Assembly (NCBI GenBank): GCA_016841765.1
Contig: JAENYN010000037.1
Span: 1-47,291 of the forward strand
Reading direction: 5' to 3'
Source: Guptibacillus hwajinpoensis
Lineage (GTDB): Bacteria; Bacillota; Bacilli; Bacillales; Bacillaceae_O
Length of the DNA stretch: 47,291 bases
Program-made: the position numbers and the translations under genes
Notes under the pieces: generated by a model
What the model saw: the letters and a program-made list of their open reading frames with translations, nothing else
Database searches by the model: none
Told to the model about the DNA's origin: nothing
Shown here: positions 8,408 through 17,229 of the stretch, in pieces
How positions within the stretch are numbered: position 1 is the first letter of the stretch
How the letters are laid out: each line of letters begins with the position of its first letter

Positions 8408-9619
8408 CTAAATGAAATTCTTTCCGATGATGAACAGCCCTGCACCTACAAACACAATAATATACGTAATCAAAATGGCGAAAGAATACGTCCAGAATTT
8501 TGACGCTTTTTCATCTTTGCTTGCTTCAAACACACCTTCCGTCTGGCCTGCCCTATAAGTTGTGTAAAGCATGAACACAAATAGGGAGATTCCCACTGAA
8601 AGGGTTCCAAGGAAAAGAATCGGGCCAAGCGAGTCCAGTACAACTTTATATTCATATATAGAATAACCGAACTTCTCCACACTCGTCATCCGAATTGCTT
8701 CGCGCATGATTGATACGCCAAGCAGGGTGACAAATCCGAAACCCATGCTTAATAGGGCATACTTTACCGGTTCATTACGTGCAAAGAACACAAACGCCAG
8801 CGTCAGGACAAGCACCAGCACCGCCGCCACTGTGACTGGATGGCCGATAAATCCGTCCATCACCAGGTAAGTGATGAGAGAAACAATCGAGAGCATACCG
8901 AAACCGAGTGTAATCCCTGTCCCTTTTTTCGCAAACGTTTCCAGATACTCCTGATCGATATCCTTCCGTTTACGGAAATACCAGCTATAAAGCGACATAT
9001 ATATCCCCGTCACTGCAAACGATAGCAGCATGAAGAACAAGTAGCGCGGGATGTTATACGCATAAATCGCCCAGCCGCCTGTATTCATTGACTCCCCGCC
9101 ATTCGTATACCAGTCGACCCACTTATCCGGAAACAGCTCGGCATAGCTGAAAATGTGCATAATGAAGCCGGCTGCCATGACGAGCACAATTGAAAGGACC
9201 GGAAAAATGATGATCCACTTCGGTGCACCTTCTTTATTTTTGAAGTAAAAAATATACAGCATATAGTAAGCGACAATCAGGATCGGAATAAAGGTGATGA
9301 CCCAGGAAGCCGACAGGTTGTTGGCAGTATACCAGAGCGGATCATAGATCACCTGGGTGAACAGGAGTGGTGCAACCCCGAAAACAATCGCCAATGAAAA
9401 TGAAATTTTTGCGATTTTTGTAAGTGAAATGGATGCTTTATTCCAGAACCGATCTTTTTTCAAAAATCCATACATGCTTAATCCGAGCCCGCCGACTAGC
9501 AAGTTCACGAAAAACATATGAAGCGTCCAGGTGAGCACCATCAAAAATTGGATGACACCCGGAAAAAAATCCAGTCCGCCCGGATATTGCAGCTGATTCA
9601 GCATTGTGCCTGTATCCAT
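8408..9619 (-). CDS. Second CydA-like multi-pass membrane protein (CydA'-like subunit)
   Basis: A 403-residue membrane protein with about nine to ten hydrophobic segments. The N-terminal helix LMVLTWTLHMFFVNLLVGGLGL resembles the first helix of cytochrome bd subunit I, with a His (H34) in the place of the heme-ligand histidine of CydA. No CxxCH and no clear quinol-binding Q-loop motif is present. It lies 14 bp after the CydA-like/cytochrome c gene, so the two probably form one complex. The arrangement resembles CydA paralogue pairs (CydAA') rather than a normal CydA-CydB pair. The family call rests on motif resemblance only. Confidence 0.6.
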   Translation of the reverse strand: MDTGTMLNQLQYPGGLDFFPGVIQFLMVLTWTLHMFFVNLLVGGLGLSMYGFLKKDRFWNKASISLTKIAKISFSLAIVFGVAPLLFTQVIYDPLWYTANNLSASWVITFIPILIVAYYMLYIFYFKNKEGAPKWIIIFPVLSIVLVMAAGFIMHIFSYAELFPDKWVDWYTNGGESMNTGGWAIYAYNIPRYLFFMLLSFAVTGIYMSLYSWYFRKRKDIDQEYLETFAKKGTGITLGFGMLSIVSLITYLVMDGFIGHPVTVAAVLVLVLTLAFVFFARNEPVKYALLSMGFGFVTLLGVSIMREAIRMTSVEKFGYSIYEYKVVLDSLGPILFLGTLSVGISLFVFMLYTTYRAGQTEGVFEASKDEKASKFWTYSFAILITYIIVFVGAGLFIIGKNFI

Positions 9620-9632
9620 CTATTTCTCCCCC

Positions 9633-11033
9633 TTACTTCGACTCGGCGAACTGTGTCGTTCCCTGTTCCGCCAGATAATTCCGATTCAGTTCCGCCAGAT
9701 ACTCCGCAAGTGCGCGTTTTTCTTCTTCTGTTCCGACAAGTTCCGGCATGTACGGTGCACCGCCATGCTCAGGGCTGCCGCTCAGCCGGACGGACAGAAA
9801 GTTGTAAATGACATCCGGGTCCGTGAGTGTATCAAGTTTCTTCACGAGCGGGCGCGGGCCCATCGGATCGACACTGTGGCACGAGGCACATTGCAGCAAT
9901 GCAACGGTCCGGCCCGCTTCAATGTGGTTGTCGCTTGTCACCGTTTTCAGCTTTTCCGGAACAAACGGATGGGTTGCGAGCAGCCCGTTTTCATTAATTT
10001 TATCAATTTCACTTTCAATCCCTTTTGACGGTACATCACGGGCGATAATCTGGTTGACCCAGACGAACTCACCGGCAACATACGGCTTGCGCAACGTTTC
10101 ACGGATCTTTTCCTCCGGCCAGAGCGCAAGCATGAGCACGAGCCCCATCATCCCGATCGCAACAGGCAGGAATCTCCGGGAACTCGCCCTAAAATACACG
10201 ATGACAAAAAAGAGAATCGTACCCAGAATCATGAATAAAATGGAGTTTTTGAAATTCTGGGAAATCGCATAGTCAAGCGTGATGCGGGAATTATCCGGCA
10301 GCGAGACAAGGTACAATAGGAAGAAAAGTGAACCGAGAATGATTCCGCCGATTCCCCACTTGGCCATCGTTTTATTCAGGCTGCGCTTGAGCTCTGGATT
10401 TTTCACCTTCGCGGCAACAACGATACCCATCAGTCCTGCAAGCGCCAGCATGTATGAAGCACGCATCAGGACATGCGGGAAGTAGTTTTTATTATAAAAC
10501 GCATCCATGACATTTCCGGATGTGAACCAGACATCGCTTCCCGGTGACAGCATGAATGACAGAATGCCGACAATCAGCATCAGTGTCATAAGCGAGGCGC
10601 CGGCGAAAATCCAGGTCAGGCGCATGAACGTTTTGCGGTCAACTTTATCCATAATGTAGTAAAGCAAATAAACGAGAACCACTTCTGTGACAAACCAGAC
10701 CCATTCTGCCGCCCACATCCAGACAAAGTTGTGGACGAGGGTCGAAATTTCACGCGGATTGGCAATCGTGGCACTGAACCAGATGCCGGGCCCTGTGATT
10801 GATCCGATAATGTATGAGGTGATTAATAGTGCAAAAATATATTTTTTCGCATAATAGTAGAGTTCCTCCGTTTTGTCCCGGTACGCTTTCGTCGTCAAAA
10901 ATGCCAGCAAAAACGAGGCGCCGACTGCTGTGTGTGAAAACAGCACGTGGATAACTGCGGTTATAGCCAGTACGTAGGCTGACCCAAAGTTGGGCACATA
11001 CCAGTACGGAAATAAACCGATAAGCTCTTGCAT
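9633..11033 (-). CDS. CydA-like membrane cytochrome with C-terminal cytochrome c domain
   Basis: A 466-residue protein. Residues about 15-305 contain eight or nine membrane helices. The beginning, AITAVIHVLFSHTAVGASFLLAF, resembles CydA, with H29 and H34. E110 and E117 (AAEWVWFVTE) correspond in spacing to the paired CydA glutamates, and H187 (FPHVLMRASYMLA) to the second heme-ligand histidine. The CydA Q-loop motif GRQPW is absent. Residues about 365-455 form a cytochrome c domain with C382-A-S-C385-H386 and a likely ligand M429 (GGAPYMPEL). This suggests an oxygen-reductase-like subunit that takes electrons from cytochrome c rather than quinol. It sits between the TsdA-like gene (25 bp away) and the second membrane gene. 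Cytochrome c-bearing branches of the bd superfamily are known, so this is probably a member of such a branch. Confidence 0.75.
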   Translation of the reverse strand: MQELIGLFPYWYVPNFGSAYVLAITAVIHVLFSHTAVGASFLLAFLTTKAYRDKTEELYYYAKKYIFALLITSYIIGSITGPGIWFSATIANPREISTLVHNFVWMWAAEWVWFVTEVVLVYLLYYIMDKVDRKTFMRLTWIFAGASLMTLMLIVGILSFMLSPGSDVWFTSGNVMDAFYNKNYFPHVLMRASYMLALAGLMGIVVAAKVKNPELKRSLNKTMAKWGIGGIILGSLFFLLYLVSLPDNSRITLDYAISQNFKNSILFMILGTILFFVIVYFRASSRRFLPVAIGMMGLVLMLALWPEEKIRETLRKPYVAGEFVWVNQIIARDVPSKGIESEIDKINENGLLATHPFVPEKLKTVTSDNHIEAGRTVALLQCASCHSVDPMGPRPLVKKLDTLTDPDVIYNFLSVRLSGSPEHGGAPYMPELVGTEEEKRALAEYLAELNRNYLAEQGTTQFAESK

Positions 11034-11058
11034 CTCTCTCCCTCCAATCAGAAAGCTG

Positions 11059-12153
11059 TTATTCTTTGCTGGATTCCTGGTCCTTGCCGCTGTCGGCTTT
11101 CACCGTTTCACCGCCAAGCCCCATCCATGCCTCCAATGTTGCTTGTTTATCCTTTTCTGACATCTCCTGCTTTGAAAGCCAGGTTTCAATCACTTTTTGC
11201 TTTGCTTCGGCACTCAATTCTTTGTTTTGTTCATGCCATTCCTTTAATGCTTTTTCTTGTTCTTCAGGTGTCATCTTGGCCAGTGTCGGATAAGCGGCAT
11301 CATCCGGCGCATCCCCTTTCGGCCAGTCAAAAATTTTATGCGGCTTATCCGGACGGATATTTGAATTGATATACGCCGCCAGATTGACCGCTTCCTGATC
11401 GGTCAGCTTGCCCGGGCCCTGTGTTCCCATATGGGCTTTCGGCATATACTTCTGGATGAATCCCGCCGCCGTGCGAAGACGCGCCATTCCTGCACCGTTA
11501 TTGTAGGAATCCTTTCCCCAGACAGCCAGTCCATACCGGGAGCCTTCATCATTTCCGCTTCCATCGATGGCATGGCAGCTGGCACATGACAGGCGGAACA
11601 TTTCCTCGCCAGCTTTGGCGTCCGCTTCCGGAAGATCGCCTTTCATCTTGACTTCAGCCCACGGCCGGCCTTCAATCCCATCCGGCACATATTGGGATAT
11701 ATAATCCAGATATGCGACCATTGAATCCATTTCCGGGCTGTCCAGCGGCAACGCATTTCCATTCATACTCCGCGTGAAACAGCCTGCGACACGCTCGCGG
11801 ATATCCGTCATATCCGCCCCCCGGCTTTTGTATTGCGGGTACTCTTTGGTCACCCCGATCAAATCAAGTGAAGGCCCAAGCCCGGCATTGGCGTGACAGC
11901 TTGCGCATGAAAGCTTATTGCCGACGTAACCATCAAGCGCCGTACTCGTCTCCATGAACAGCTTATGCCCTTCCCTGATCTTGTCGCCTTCCTCCCCTTC
12001 AGGGATATCAGCAAGGCTCGGCGCCTTCGGGACATAATTCGGGTCATCAACTGCTACTGCCGGATGAGCCTTCGTTTGATCCCAGTAATACCAGCTTCCG
12101 AATGCGACGAGTAAAACCGCCATAGTTAGTAAAGTAAACTTTAGCTTTTTCAT
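11059..12153 (-). CDS. Diheme cytochrome c, thiosulfate dehydrogenase (TsdA)-like
   Basis: A 364-residue exported cytochrome with an uncleaved-looking N-terminal helix (residues 6-22), probably a membrane anchor. Heme 1 is bound by C83-A-S-C86-H87. C125 in VAGCFTRSMNGNALP matches the unusual axial Cys ligand region of TsdA. Heme 2 is bound by C190-A-S-C193-H194, with methionines at 237 and 242 (YMPKAHMG) as likely ligands. TsdA enzymes interconvert thiosulfate and tetrathionate. The acidic, Lys/Glu-rich tail after residue 290 is an addition. It is the first gene of the operon, so its electrons probably go to the heme c of the CydA-like protein. Reaction direction and substrate need biochemical proof. 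Confidence 0.8.
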   Translation of the reverse strand: MKKLKFTLLTMAVLLVAFGSWYYWDQTKAHPAVAVDDPNYVPKAPSLADIPEGEEGDKIREGHKLFMETSTALDGYVGNKLSCASCHANAGLGPSLDLIGVTKEYPQYKSRGADMTDIRERVAGCFTRSMNGNALPLDSPEMDSMVAYLDYISQYVPDGIEGRPWAEVKMKGDLPEADAKAGEEMFRLSCASCHAIDGSGNDEGSRYGLAVWGKDSYNNGAGMARLRTAAGFIQKYMPKAHMGTQGPGKLTDQEAVNLAAYINSNIRPDKPHKIFDWPKGDAPDDAAYPTLAKMTPEEQEKALKEWHEQNKELSAEAKQKVIETWLSKQEMSEKDKQATLEAWMGLGGETVKADSGKDQESSKE

Positions 12154-12303
12154 TTATACCCCCCCTGGTAATTATTTTGACAAAAAAACTTCTCCACTCC
12201 CAAATGACTGGTCACAAATTCAATTCATGCTCCATAAGCAAGCAGGCAACCGTTCACTTTCCTGAACCAGGCCACCCTTCATGAAGGGAACTTCAACAGA
12301 CAA

Positions 12304-12317
12304 AGTAATCGCTTTCA
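12304..12317 (-). promoter_or_regulatory. cre box in the tsdA leader
   Basis: AGTAATCGCTTTCA matches the cre consensus TGWAANCGNTNWCA at all but the first base. It lies about 60-70 bp downstream of the predicted transcription start, a position typical for CcpA roadblock repression. Confidence 0.55.
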
Positions 12318-12380
12318 AAACTTTTCCAGAAATAGATTTTACCTCCTTTTCCCTGCCATTTTGGGCATAATTGCAATGTT

Positions 12381-12389
12381 AGTATAGCA
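12381..12389 (-). promoter_or_regulatory. Extended -10 promoter of the tsdA operon
   Basis: The minus strand reads TGCTATACT, an extended -10 box (TGn plus TATACT). No -35 match is visible. Transcription would start near 12374, leaving a leader of about 220 nt. Confidence 0.5.
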
Positions 12390-12572
12390 TAATAACCCCC
12401 TTCCCCCATCGATGAATAACTGTTATGCTAAAATCGAATAACAAAAGTCAAGAGTATTTTAGTTAAAAATATGTCAAAAATGTGAAATTTTATAGTGCAG
12501 CGAAGGATGAACCGTTTATTTTAGTTCACAAACATAATGGGTGGGACCTGCGTGAAAGCGGTTGTTTTGCCG

Positions 12573-12625
12573 AAGGGATTGCCGCTTACGTCAAAGTCCG
12601 CTGGCGGTTGGAGCGAGACAGACAA
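12573..12625 (+). repeat. Degenerate copy of the structured repeat at 37058
   Basis: The stretch containing CCGCTTACGTCAAAGTCCGC and then TGGCGGTTGGAGCGAGACAG parallels CCGCTTATGTCGATAGTCGC and TGGCGCCTGGAGCTGGATGA of the better preserved copy. Only the right half is recognisable. Confidence 0.5.
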
Positions 12626-12833
12626 CAACAAATCCGAAAAGTACTTGCTCACGATTCACAGGCAGAGCGTCACATGAGGCTGCAATGCTTCTGACGATAA
12701 CCGCTTGAATCACATCCATACACTTGTCAAAGGCATCCACCCAAATTTCATTAATTTCAAATTAATGGTTACATCCCGTGCTTTTTTCTGCTAAACTTGC
12801 AAAGGAGTTTACACCATAGAGGAGGATTGCCAT

Positions 12834-13421
12834 ATGTTGCAGGCAGTCATCATTTTTGCCGTACAGCTTTTGTTCGTTCCTGTTTTGACACTGAGAACTA
12901 TCCTTGGGGTCAAAGGGATGAAGAAACAAGCTAGTGCGATGGGAATGCTTGAAGGATTCATTTATGTTATCGCGTTGGGACTGGTGTTCAGTGATTTATC
13001 AAACTACTATAACATGATCGGCTATGCGCTCGGCTTCGGCACCGGCGTCTATATCGGCGGCATGCTGGAAGAGAAGCTCGCCATCGGTTATGTGACGATA
13101 GAAGCAAATATACCGCAGAAAAACACAGCGCTGATCAACCGCCTGCGGGAAGTGGGCTTCAGCGTTTCGACAAGCGAAGTGGAAGGGATGAACTCGCTCC
13201 GCTACCGGCTCGACTGCACCGCACGCCGGGACCGGGAAAAAGAATTTTACCGCACCATCACAGAGTTCGAACCGACCGCCTTCGTCGCCTCCTACGAACC
13301 GCGCAACTTCAAAGGCGGCTATATCACAAAAGCGATGAAAAAGCGGCGCGAACTTTTCATGAATAAGAAAAAAAGCAGAGAACAAAAAGAACTCGCACAC
13401 GAAAATGCATACGAGTCGTAA
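12834..13421 (+). CDS. UPF0316/DUF2179 family membrane protein (YebE-like)
   Basis: A 195-residue protein. Three hydrophobic segments occupy roughly residues 1-75 ([59 protein letters not shown]). A soluble DUF2179-like domain with the [13 protein letters not shown] end follows, then a Lys-rich tail. The ATG follows GAGGAGG at 8 nt. Function is unknown for this family. It stands alone, divergent from the tsdA operon. Confidence 0.88.
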   Translation: MLQAVIIFAVQLLFVPVLTLRTILGVKGMKKQASAMGMLEGFIYVIALGLVFSDLSNYYNMIGYALGFGTGVYIGGMLEEKLAIGYVTIEANIPQKNTALINRLREVGFSVSTSEVEGMNSLRYRLDCTARRDREKEFYRTITEFEPTAFVASYEPRNFKGGYITKAMKKRRELFMNKKKSREQKELAHENAYES

Positions 13422-13561
13422 TCCTTCCATTCAACATGAGTCCGGTCACCAGAAGTTGCCCGGGCTTTTTTCTTTTGGCCGCCGAAAGCCTTTTCATCTA
13501 TACTCGAAATCTGGCTTTCAGCGTATATTTAAAACGATCTATTTAATGAGGAGGCCTGCCA

Positions 13562-14026
13562 ATGATTACACTGGAAAACATGAACGCAGAAGATTACAAC
13601 CGGTTTTATGACTTTGCCGTTAAAGACTACGCCAGCGAAAAAACGAAAGCCGGCAATTACAAGGAAGAAGAAGCGCTGGAACGCGCTAAACAGGACTTTG
13701 CCAATCTGCTTCCGGGTGGGCTTGAGACAGAAAATCACCTGCTTTGGACAATCATGGTCTCTGAAACCGCCGAAAAGGCCGGCTACCTCTGGGTTTTTGC
13801 TGAAAGCAGCAAACAAACAGCTTTCATCTATAATATTGTCATCTTTGACCACTTTCAGGGAAAAGGCCTGGGTACACAAGCACTTGGCAGTCTTGAAAAT
13901 GTGCTGAAAGAAAGAGGGATCAAAAAATTGGAGCTGCATGTGTTCGGGCATAACGAAGGAGCTTTCCGTTTATATGAGAAGCTTGGGTTTGGCGTGACGA
14001 ATATCATTATGGCGAAGGATCTTTGA
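13562..14026 (+). CDS. GNAT-family N-acetyltransferase
   Basis: A 154-residue cytoplasmic enzyme. The acetyl-CoA binding motif A is visible as IVIFDHFQGKGLGTQAL (Q-G-K-G-L-G), followed by the motif B stretch LELHVFGHNEGAFRLYEKLGF. The ATG has GAGGAGG 7 nt upstream. The acceptor substrate is not predictable. A perfect palindrome of the REP family begins 15 nt after the stop codon. Confidence 0.9.
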   Translation: MITLENMNAEDYNRFYDFAVKDYASEKTKAGNYKEEEALERAKQDFANLLPGGLETENHLLWTIMVSETAEKAGYLWVFAESSKQTAFIYNIVIFDHFQGKGLGTQALGSLENVLKERGIKKLELHVFGHNEGAFRLYEKLGFGVTNIIMAKDL

Positions 14027-14041
14027 CAGTGTTGGCGGTTG

Positions 14042-14087
14042 GGGTGCCTGACCCCCGGTGCACTAAAGCACCGGGGGTCAGGCACCC
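14042..14087. repeat. REP-like palindrome, copy 1
   Basis: Two perfect 20-bp arms (14042-14061, 14068-14087) flank the loop ACTAAA. The arm begins GGGTGCCTGACCCCC. It lies 15 nt after the GNAT stop codon and before the next gene in the same direction. Confidence 0.95.
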
Positions 14088-14151
14088 TATTAACATTTTT
14101 TGTAACTTCCCCAATCAAAAACCCGTCTAACCTAAAAAGGGGGAAGTAACT

Positions 14152-14637
14152 GTGAAAATAATCCATGTGATCGTCCTGTTTCTCACCATACCGATGCTCT
14201 CAGCCTGCAATGCCGGGCAGAATCCTCAAGAAAACCTGCCGGAAATTTACTCACTTGCACTCGATTCGTTCATGAAGCAGGACAAGGGACTGAACAACGA
14301 TATGGAATTCATTGCAATTGATATGGATAGTCTGAAACAATTAAGCGAAGATGGTAAAAAAGAAGTGGCGGATTTTTTCAAAGAAACCTACCAGGTGGAC
14401 GTCATAGATGCCACGTTTGAGGAATTGAAGGAGCAAGGGCTGTTCAATCCTGAAACGATGAGCTTAGACGGCGTACTTCTTCAAGTGGAAGAAGTCGATT
14501 TCACTTTTACAAATGATGCTGTCGTAAGTGGGTCCAAGTTTAAATCCGGTTTAGGGGCCATTTATGTGGAAAGCATAATTCATTTTAAAGATGGTGAATG
14601 GCAGGTCAAGGATACAAAAATAACGGCAATAAGTTGA
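14152..14637 (+). CDS. Small predicted lipoprotein of unknown function
   Basis: A 161-residue protein with signal peptide MKIIHVIVLFLTIPMLSAC, where LSAC is the lipobox (C19). The start is GTG with AAGGGGG 8 nt upstream. The mature domain is acidic and ends with a beta-rich segment (GAIYVESIIHFKDGEWQVKDTKITAIS), like small secreted domains that bind ligands or partners. I do not recognise the family. The stop codon directly touches the left arm of the next REP palindrome. Confidence 0.8.
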   Translation: MKIIHVIVLFLTIPMLSACNAGQNPQENLPEIYSLALDSFMKQDKGLNNDMEFIAIDMDSLKQLSEDGKKEVADFFKETYQVDVIDATFEELKEQGLFNPETMSLDGVLLQVEEVDFTFTNDAVVSGSKFKSGLGAIYVESIIHFKDGEWQVKDTKITAIS

Positions 14638-14688
14638 AACGGTGCCTGACCCCCGGTGCGTTAAAGCACCGGGGGTCAGGCACCGTTT
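14637..14688. repeat. REP-like palindrome, copy 2 (convergent gene ends)
   Basis: Arms of 23 bp (AAACGGTGCCTGACCCCCGG and three more bases) flank GTTAAA. The element begins at the last base of the lipoprotein stop codon and ends 18 nt before the stop of the convergent EamA gene. Its A/T ends on both sides make it a plausible bidirectional terminator. Confidence 0.95.
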
Positions 14689-14706
14689 ATGCACTATAGG
14701 CACCTT

Positions 14707-15576
14707 CTAAGCATTTTTCGCCTTCATTTCCCCCTGCCGATTCTTTAAAAACATATAGAACGATGCTCCAAATATAACAACATATCCGATCACACTCAGA
14801 ACATCCGGCACCTGTCCGAACAGTACCGTGCTCAGAAGTGCCGAGAACAGGATATTCGTATAAAAGAAAATCGAAATCTCCCGTGCCGGCGCAAACTTAT
14901 AAGCAAGCGTGATGCCGAACTGTCCCACTGTTGCAAACACCCCGGCAAGCAACAAGAAAATCGTCTGCCGGGATGTCATCGGTTCATAAAAAGCGATGAC
15001 AAACGGCAGCAGGACTACGGTTGAGAAAAAGGAAAAATAAAACACGACTGTGTAGTACATTTCTTTTGCACCGAGCACCCGCAAGACAGTGTATGCCCCC
15101 GCTGCAAACACTGCTGAAAGCACACCAGCCAGATACGGAATCGTATCCCAGGAGAACTCCGGCTTAATAATCAGCAAAGTCCCCAAAAATGCAACAAGCA
15201 CCGCAATAATCTGGTAACGCTCCGCTTTTTCTTTCAAAAAAATAGCAGAAAATATGATCAGCAGAAACGGGCTCAGTTTATTTAGCATGTCCGCATCGGA
15301 CAACACCAGCTCATCAATCGCATAAAAATAAAATAAGACCCCGAGCGTACCGAGTGCAGAGCGGAGCAGCAGGATTTTCTGGTTTTCCAGCTTCCCGAAC
15401 AGCCGCTCCTTATAATGGATGACAAACCCGAATGCAATGACCGCCGACACAAGGTTGCGGAACAGCGTCTTTTGGATTGTCGGCAAATCCCCCGATAATT
15501 TAACGAACGCCGACATCACCGCAAACCCGAAAGCCGACAGCAGCAGAAGCAGAATTCCTTTCATTTTATCACTCAT
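14707..15576 (-). CDS. EamA/DMT-superfamily transporter
   Basis: A 289-residue membrane protein with ten hydrophobic segments in two EamA repeats. The first begins KGILLLLLSAFGFAVMSAFVKLSGDLPTIQKTLFRN and the second near PYLAGVLSAVFAAGAYTVLR. The start at 15576 has GGAGG 7 nt upstream; the in-frame ATG at 15603 lacks one. The family exports or imports metabolites such as amino acids and nucleotides. The substrate is unknown. Confidence 0.9.
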   Translation of the reverse strand: MSDKMKGILLLLLSAFGFAVMSAFVKLSGDLPTIQKTLFRNLVSAVIAFGFVIHYKERLFGKLENQKILLLRSALGTLGVLFYFYAIDELVLSDADMLNKLSPFLLIIFSAIFLKEKAERYQIIAVLVAFLGTLLIIKPEFSWDTIPYLAGVLSAVFAAGAYTVLRVLGAKEMYYTVVFYFSFFSTVVLLPFVIAFYEPMTSRQTIFLLLAGVFATVGQFGITLAYKFAPAREISIFFYTNILFSALLSTVLFGQVPDVLSVIGYVVIFGASFYMFLKNRQGEMKAKNA

Positions 15577-15726
15577 GAACGTTCCTCCATACGAATCAAG
15601 CAAAAGTAGAAATACAACTATTCCTCTGACTCATAGTTTATCAAACAAAAGGGTATTTTATCGGAAGGAACGGTTCCTGTCAATGAGCTGCTTCTGAACC
15701 AGGGTGCCGCATTTTATTCCGACTTT

Positions 15727-17037
15727 TTATTTTTCCATTAATTTCTCTACACTCCTCTTCAAGACATGAACAGTTGCAACACAGTCACTCAGCGTGGACC
15801 ACTCAGCCGGATTGTGGCTGATTCCATCTTTACTGCGGGTGAATAACATGGCCATCGGCACATATCTCCCCATAATCATCGCATCATGGCCGGCACCGCT
15901 CGGCAATTGGAAAGACCGGATTGAAAGCGCCTCTTTTACAGCTTCGGAAGCGGCTGTCTGCAACTCCTCTTTAACAGGAGTCGGCGGAACTCTGAGTGTT
16001 TCGTTAATGGCAACGTTAATGTTCCGCTTCCCGGCGATTCCCCTGGCTTCCCCGGTGATAAGATCAACAAGTTCATCTCTCGCCTTCTCCTCAATATCAC
16101 GGATATCCACACTCAGGCGGACTTGTCCTGGAATAACGTTCACACCGTTCGGTTCTACCTGCAGTTTCCCTACTGTCGCCACGGCTGTAGCACTAACCTC
16201 CTGCGGCAAAGCCTCCACTCGCAAAATAAATTCGCTTGCCGCAGCCAGCGCATCATGCCTCTGGTCCATCGGTGTATTTCCCGCATGTCCTGCTTCCCCT
16301 GAAAAGGTCACGTTAAGCCAGCAAGGTCCTGCAATCCCGGTTACAACGCCGACAGGGAGACCCTCTTTTTCCAGCCGCTTACCCTGTTCGATGTGCACTT
16401 CTATAAAAGCGGCAACGTTCCCCAGATTCCTTCTCGCATTCTCAAAGCCTTCGGAATCCAATCCTGCAGATCTGGTAACCTCTGCAAACAGCCTTCCCTC
16501 ATAGTCCTTCAACTCCATTTGCTTTGCAAGGTTAAATTCCCCCGTCATTGCCCGGCTGCCCGTCAATCCGCCATTGAAACGGGCACCTTCCTCATCGGTA
16601 AAGATGACAACCTCATATGACTTCGATGGTTCATAGCCTTCAGCTTTCCATGCTTCTGCCACCTCGAGGGCCGCCAGCACACCAAGCGGGCCATCAAAGT
16701 GGCCGCCATTCGGAACACTATCGACGTGTGAGCCCGACATGATGATTCCCTCTTTGTCTGCCTTTCCCTCAATCCTGCCAATAACATTGCCGGCCCCATC
16801 TTCAGAGACAGACAGCCCCGCTTCTTCCATCCACTTTTTTACAAGTCCCTTCGCCTGGCGTTCTTCCTGTGAGAAAGCAATGCGGTTCACACCGCCATCG
16901 TCAGTCAGACCGATTTCAGCAAGTGCAGCCAAACGTGCAGCCAGGCGCTCACCGTTCACTCCTGACCGATCAAGGTTTTTATCATATGTGCTGATCAGAT
17001 TCCTATAAAAATCACGCGTACACGAATTTGGATCCAT
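15727..17037 (-). CDS. M20-family amidase: N-carbamoyl-L-amino acid hydrolase/allantoate amidohydrolase type
   Basis: A 436-residue zinc amidase of the hydantoinase/carbamoylase family. Metal-binding motifs are GSHVDSVPNGGHFDGPLGV and FTDEEGARFNGGLTGSRA, with EVHIEQGKRLE and the dimerisation-domain motif GEAGHAGNTPMDQRHDA. The SGAGHDAMIMG motif near the C-terminus is also present. It cleaves carbamoyl groups from N-carbamoyl amino acids or ureides. GGGAGG lies 7 nt before the ATG at 17037; a GTG one codon earlier is possible. It follows the symporter operon but is separated by a terminator, so it probably has its own promoter. Confidence 0.9.
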   Translation of the reverse strand: MDPNSCTRDFYRNLISTYDKNLDRSGVNGERLAARLAALAEIGLTDDGGVNRIAFSQEERQAKGLVKKWMEEAGLSVSEDGAGNVIGRIEGKADKEGIIMSGSHVDSVPNGGHFDGPLGVLAALEVAEAWKAEGYEPSKSYEVVIFTDEEGARFNGGLTGSRAMTGEFNLAKQMELKDYEGRLFAEVTRSAGLDSEGFENARRNLGNVAAFIEVHIEQGKRLEKEGLPVGVVTGIAGPCWLNVTFSGEAGHAGNTPMDQRHDALAAASEFILRVEALPQEVSATAVATVGKLQVEPNGVNVIPGQVRLSVDIRDIEEKARDELVDLITGEARGIAGKRNINVAINETLRVPPTPVKEELQTAASEAVKEALSIRSFQLPSGAGHDAMIMGRYVPMAMLFTRSKDGISHNPAEWSTLSDCVATVHVLKRSVEKLMEK

Positions 17038-17155
17038 CACAAAACCTCCCAGTAGTTTCCCGAAAAAATCTTTTTATTGCAAACACTATTACTATTTTAG
17101 CTCATACCGACGAGTGGAAATTGACCTTGAATCTTATCCTCCCGCCTGAGTTTTA

Positions 17156-17195
17156 ACCAAAAAAGAATGCCAGGGAAGTGCTCCCTCCCCGGCAT
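17156..17195 (-). terminator. Terminator of the M20/symporter operon
   Basis: An interrupted stem pairs GATGCC and GGGA with TCCC and GGCATTC, followed on the minus strand by TTTTTT. It is 35 bp after the symporter stop. Confidence 0.8.
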
Positions 17196-17229
17196 CCCTT
17201 AATTTTATAAATGTCCTGCTGCCGCCTGC

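Larger units (their letters stand above)
12154..12833. other. Intergenic region with tsdA promoter, cre box, palindrome and repeat relic
   Basis: This 680-bp divergent gap holds the tsdA control signals and a decayed copy of a structured repeat. A 70-codon plus-strand frame at 12482-12694 runs through the repeat relic and is not called. A perfect 14-bp palindrome, CCCTTCATGAAGGG, lies at 12275-12288 in the tsdA leader and could be an operator. Confidence 0.55.

Noticed and set aside
9633-11033. Ordinary cytochrome bd quinol oxidase subunit I (cydA)
   Set aside because: It lacks the GRQPW Q-loop motif and a cydB neighbour, and it has a heme c domain that normal CydA does not.
12482-12694. 70-codon plus-strand frame in the tsdA upstream region
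   Set aside because: It lies across the decayed structured repeat and has no Shine-Dalgarno sequence, so it is a chance frame.
14042-14087. Palindrome as a simple intrinsic terminator only
   Set aside because: The arms are far longer than needed, nearly identical copies recur, and most lack an adjacent T run, so a repeat family fits better.
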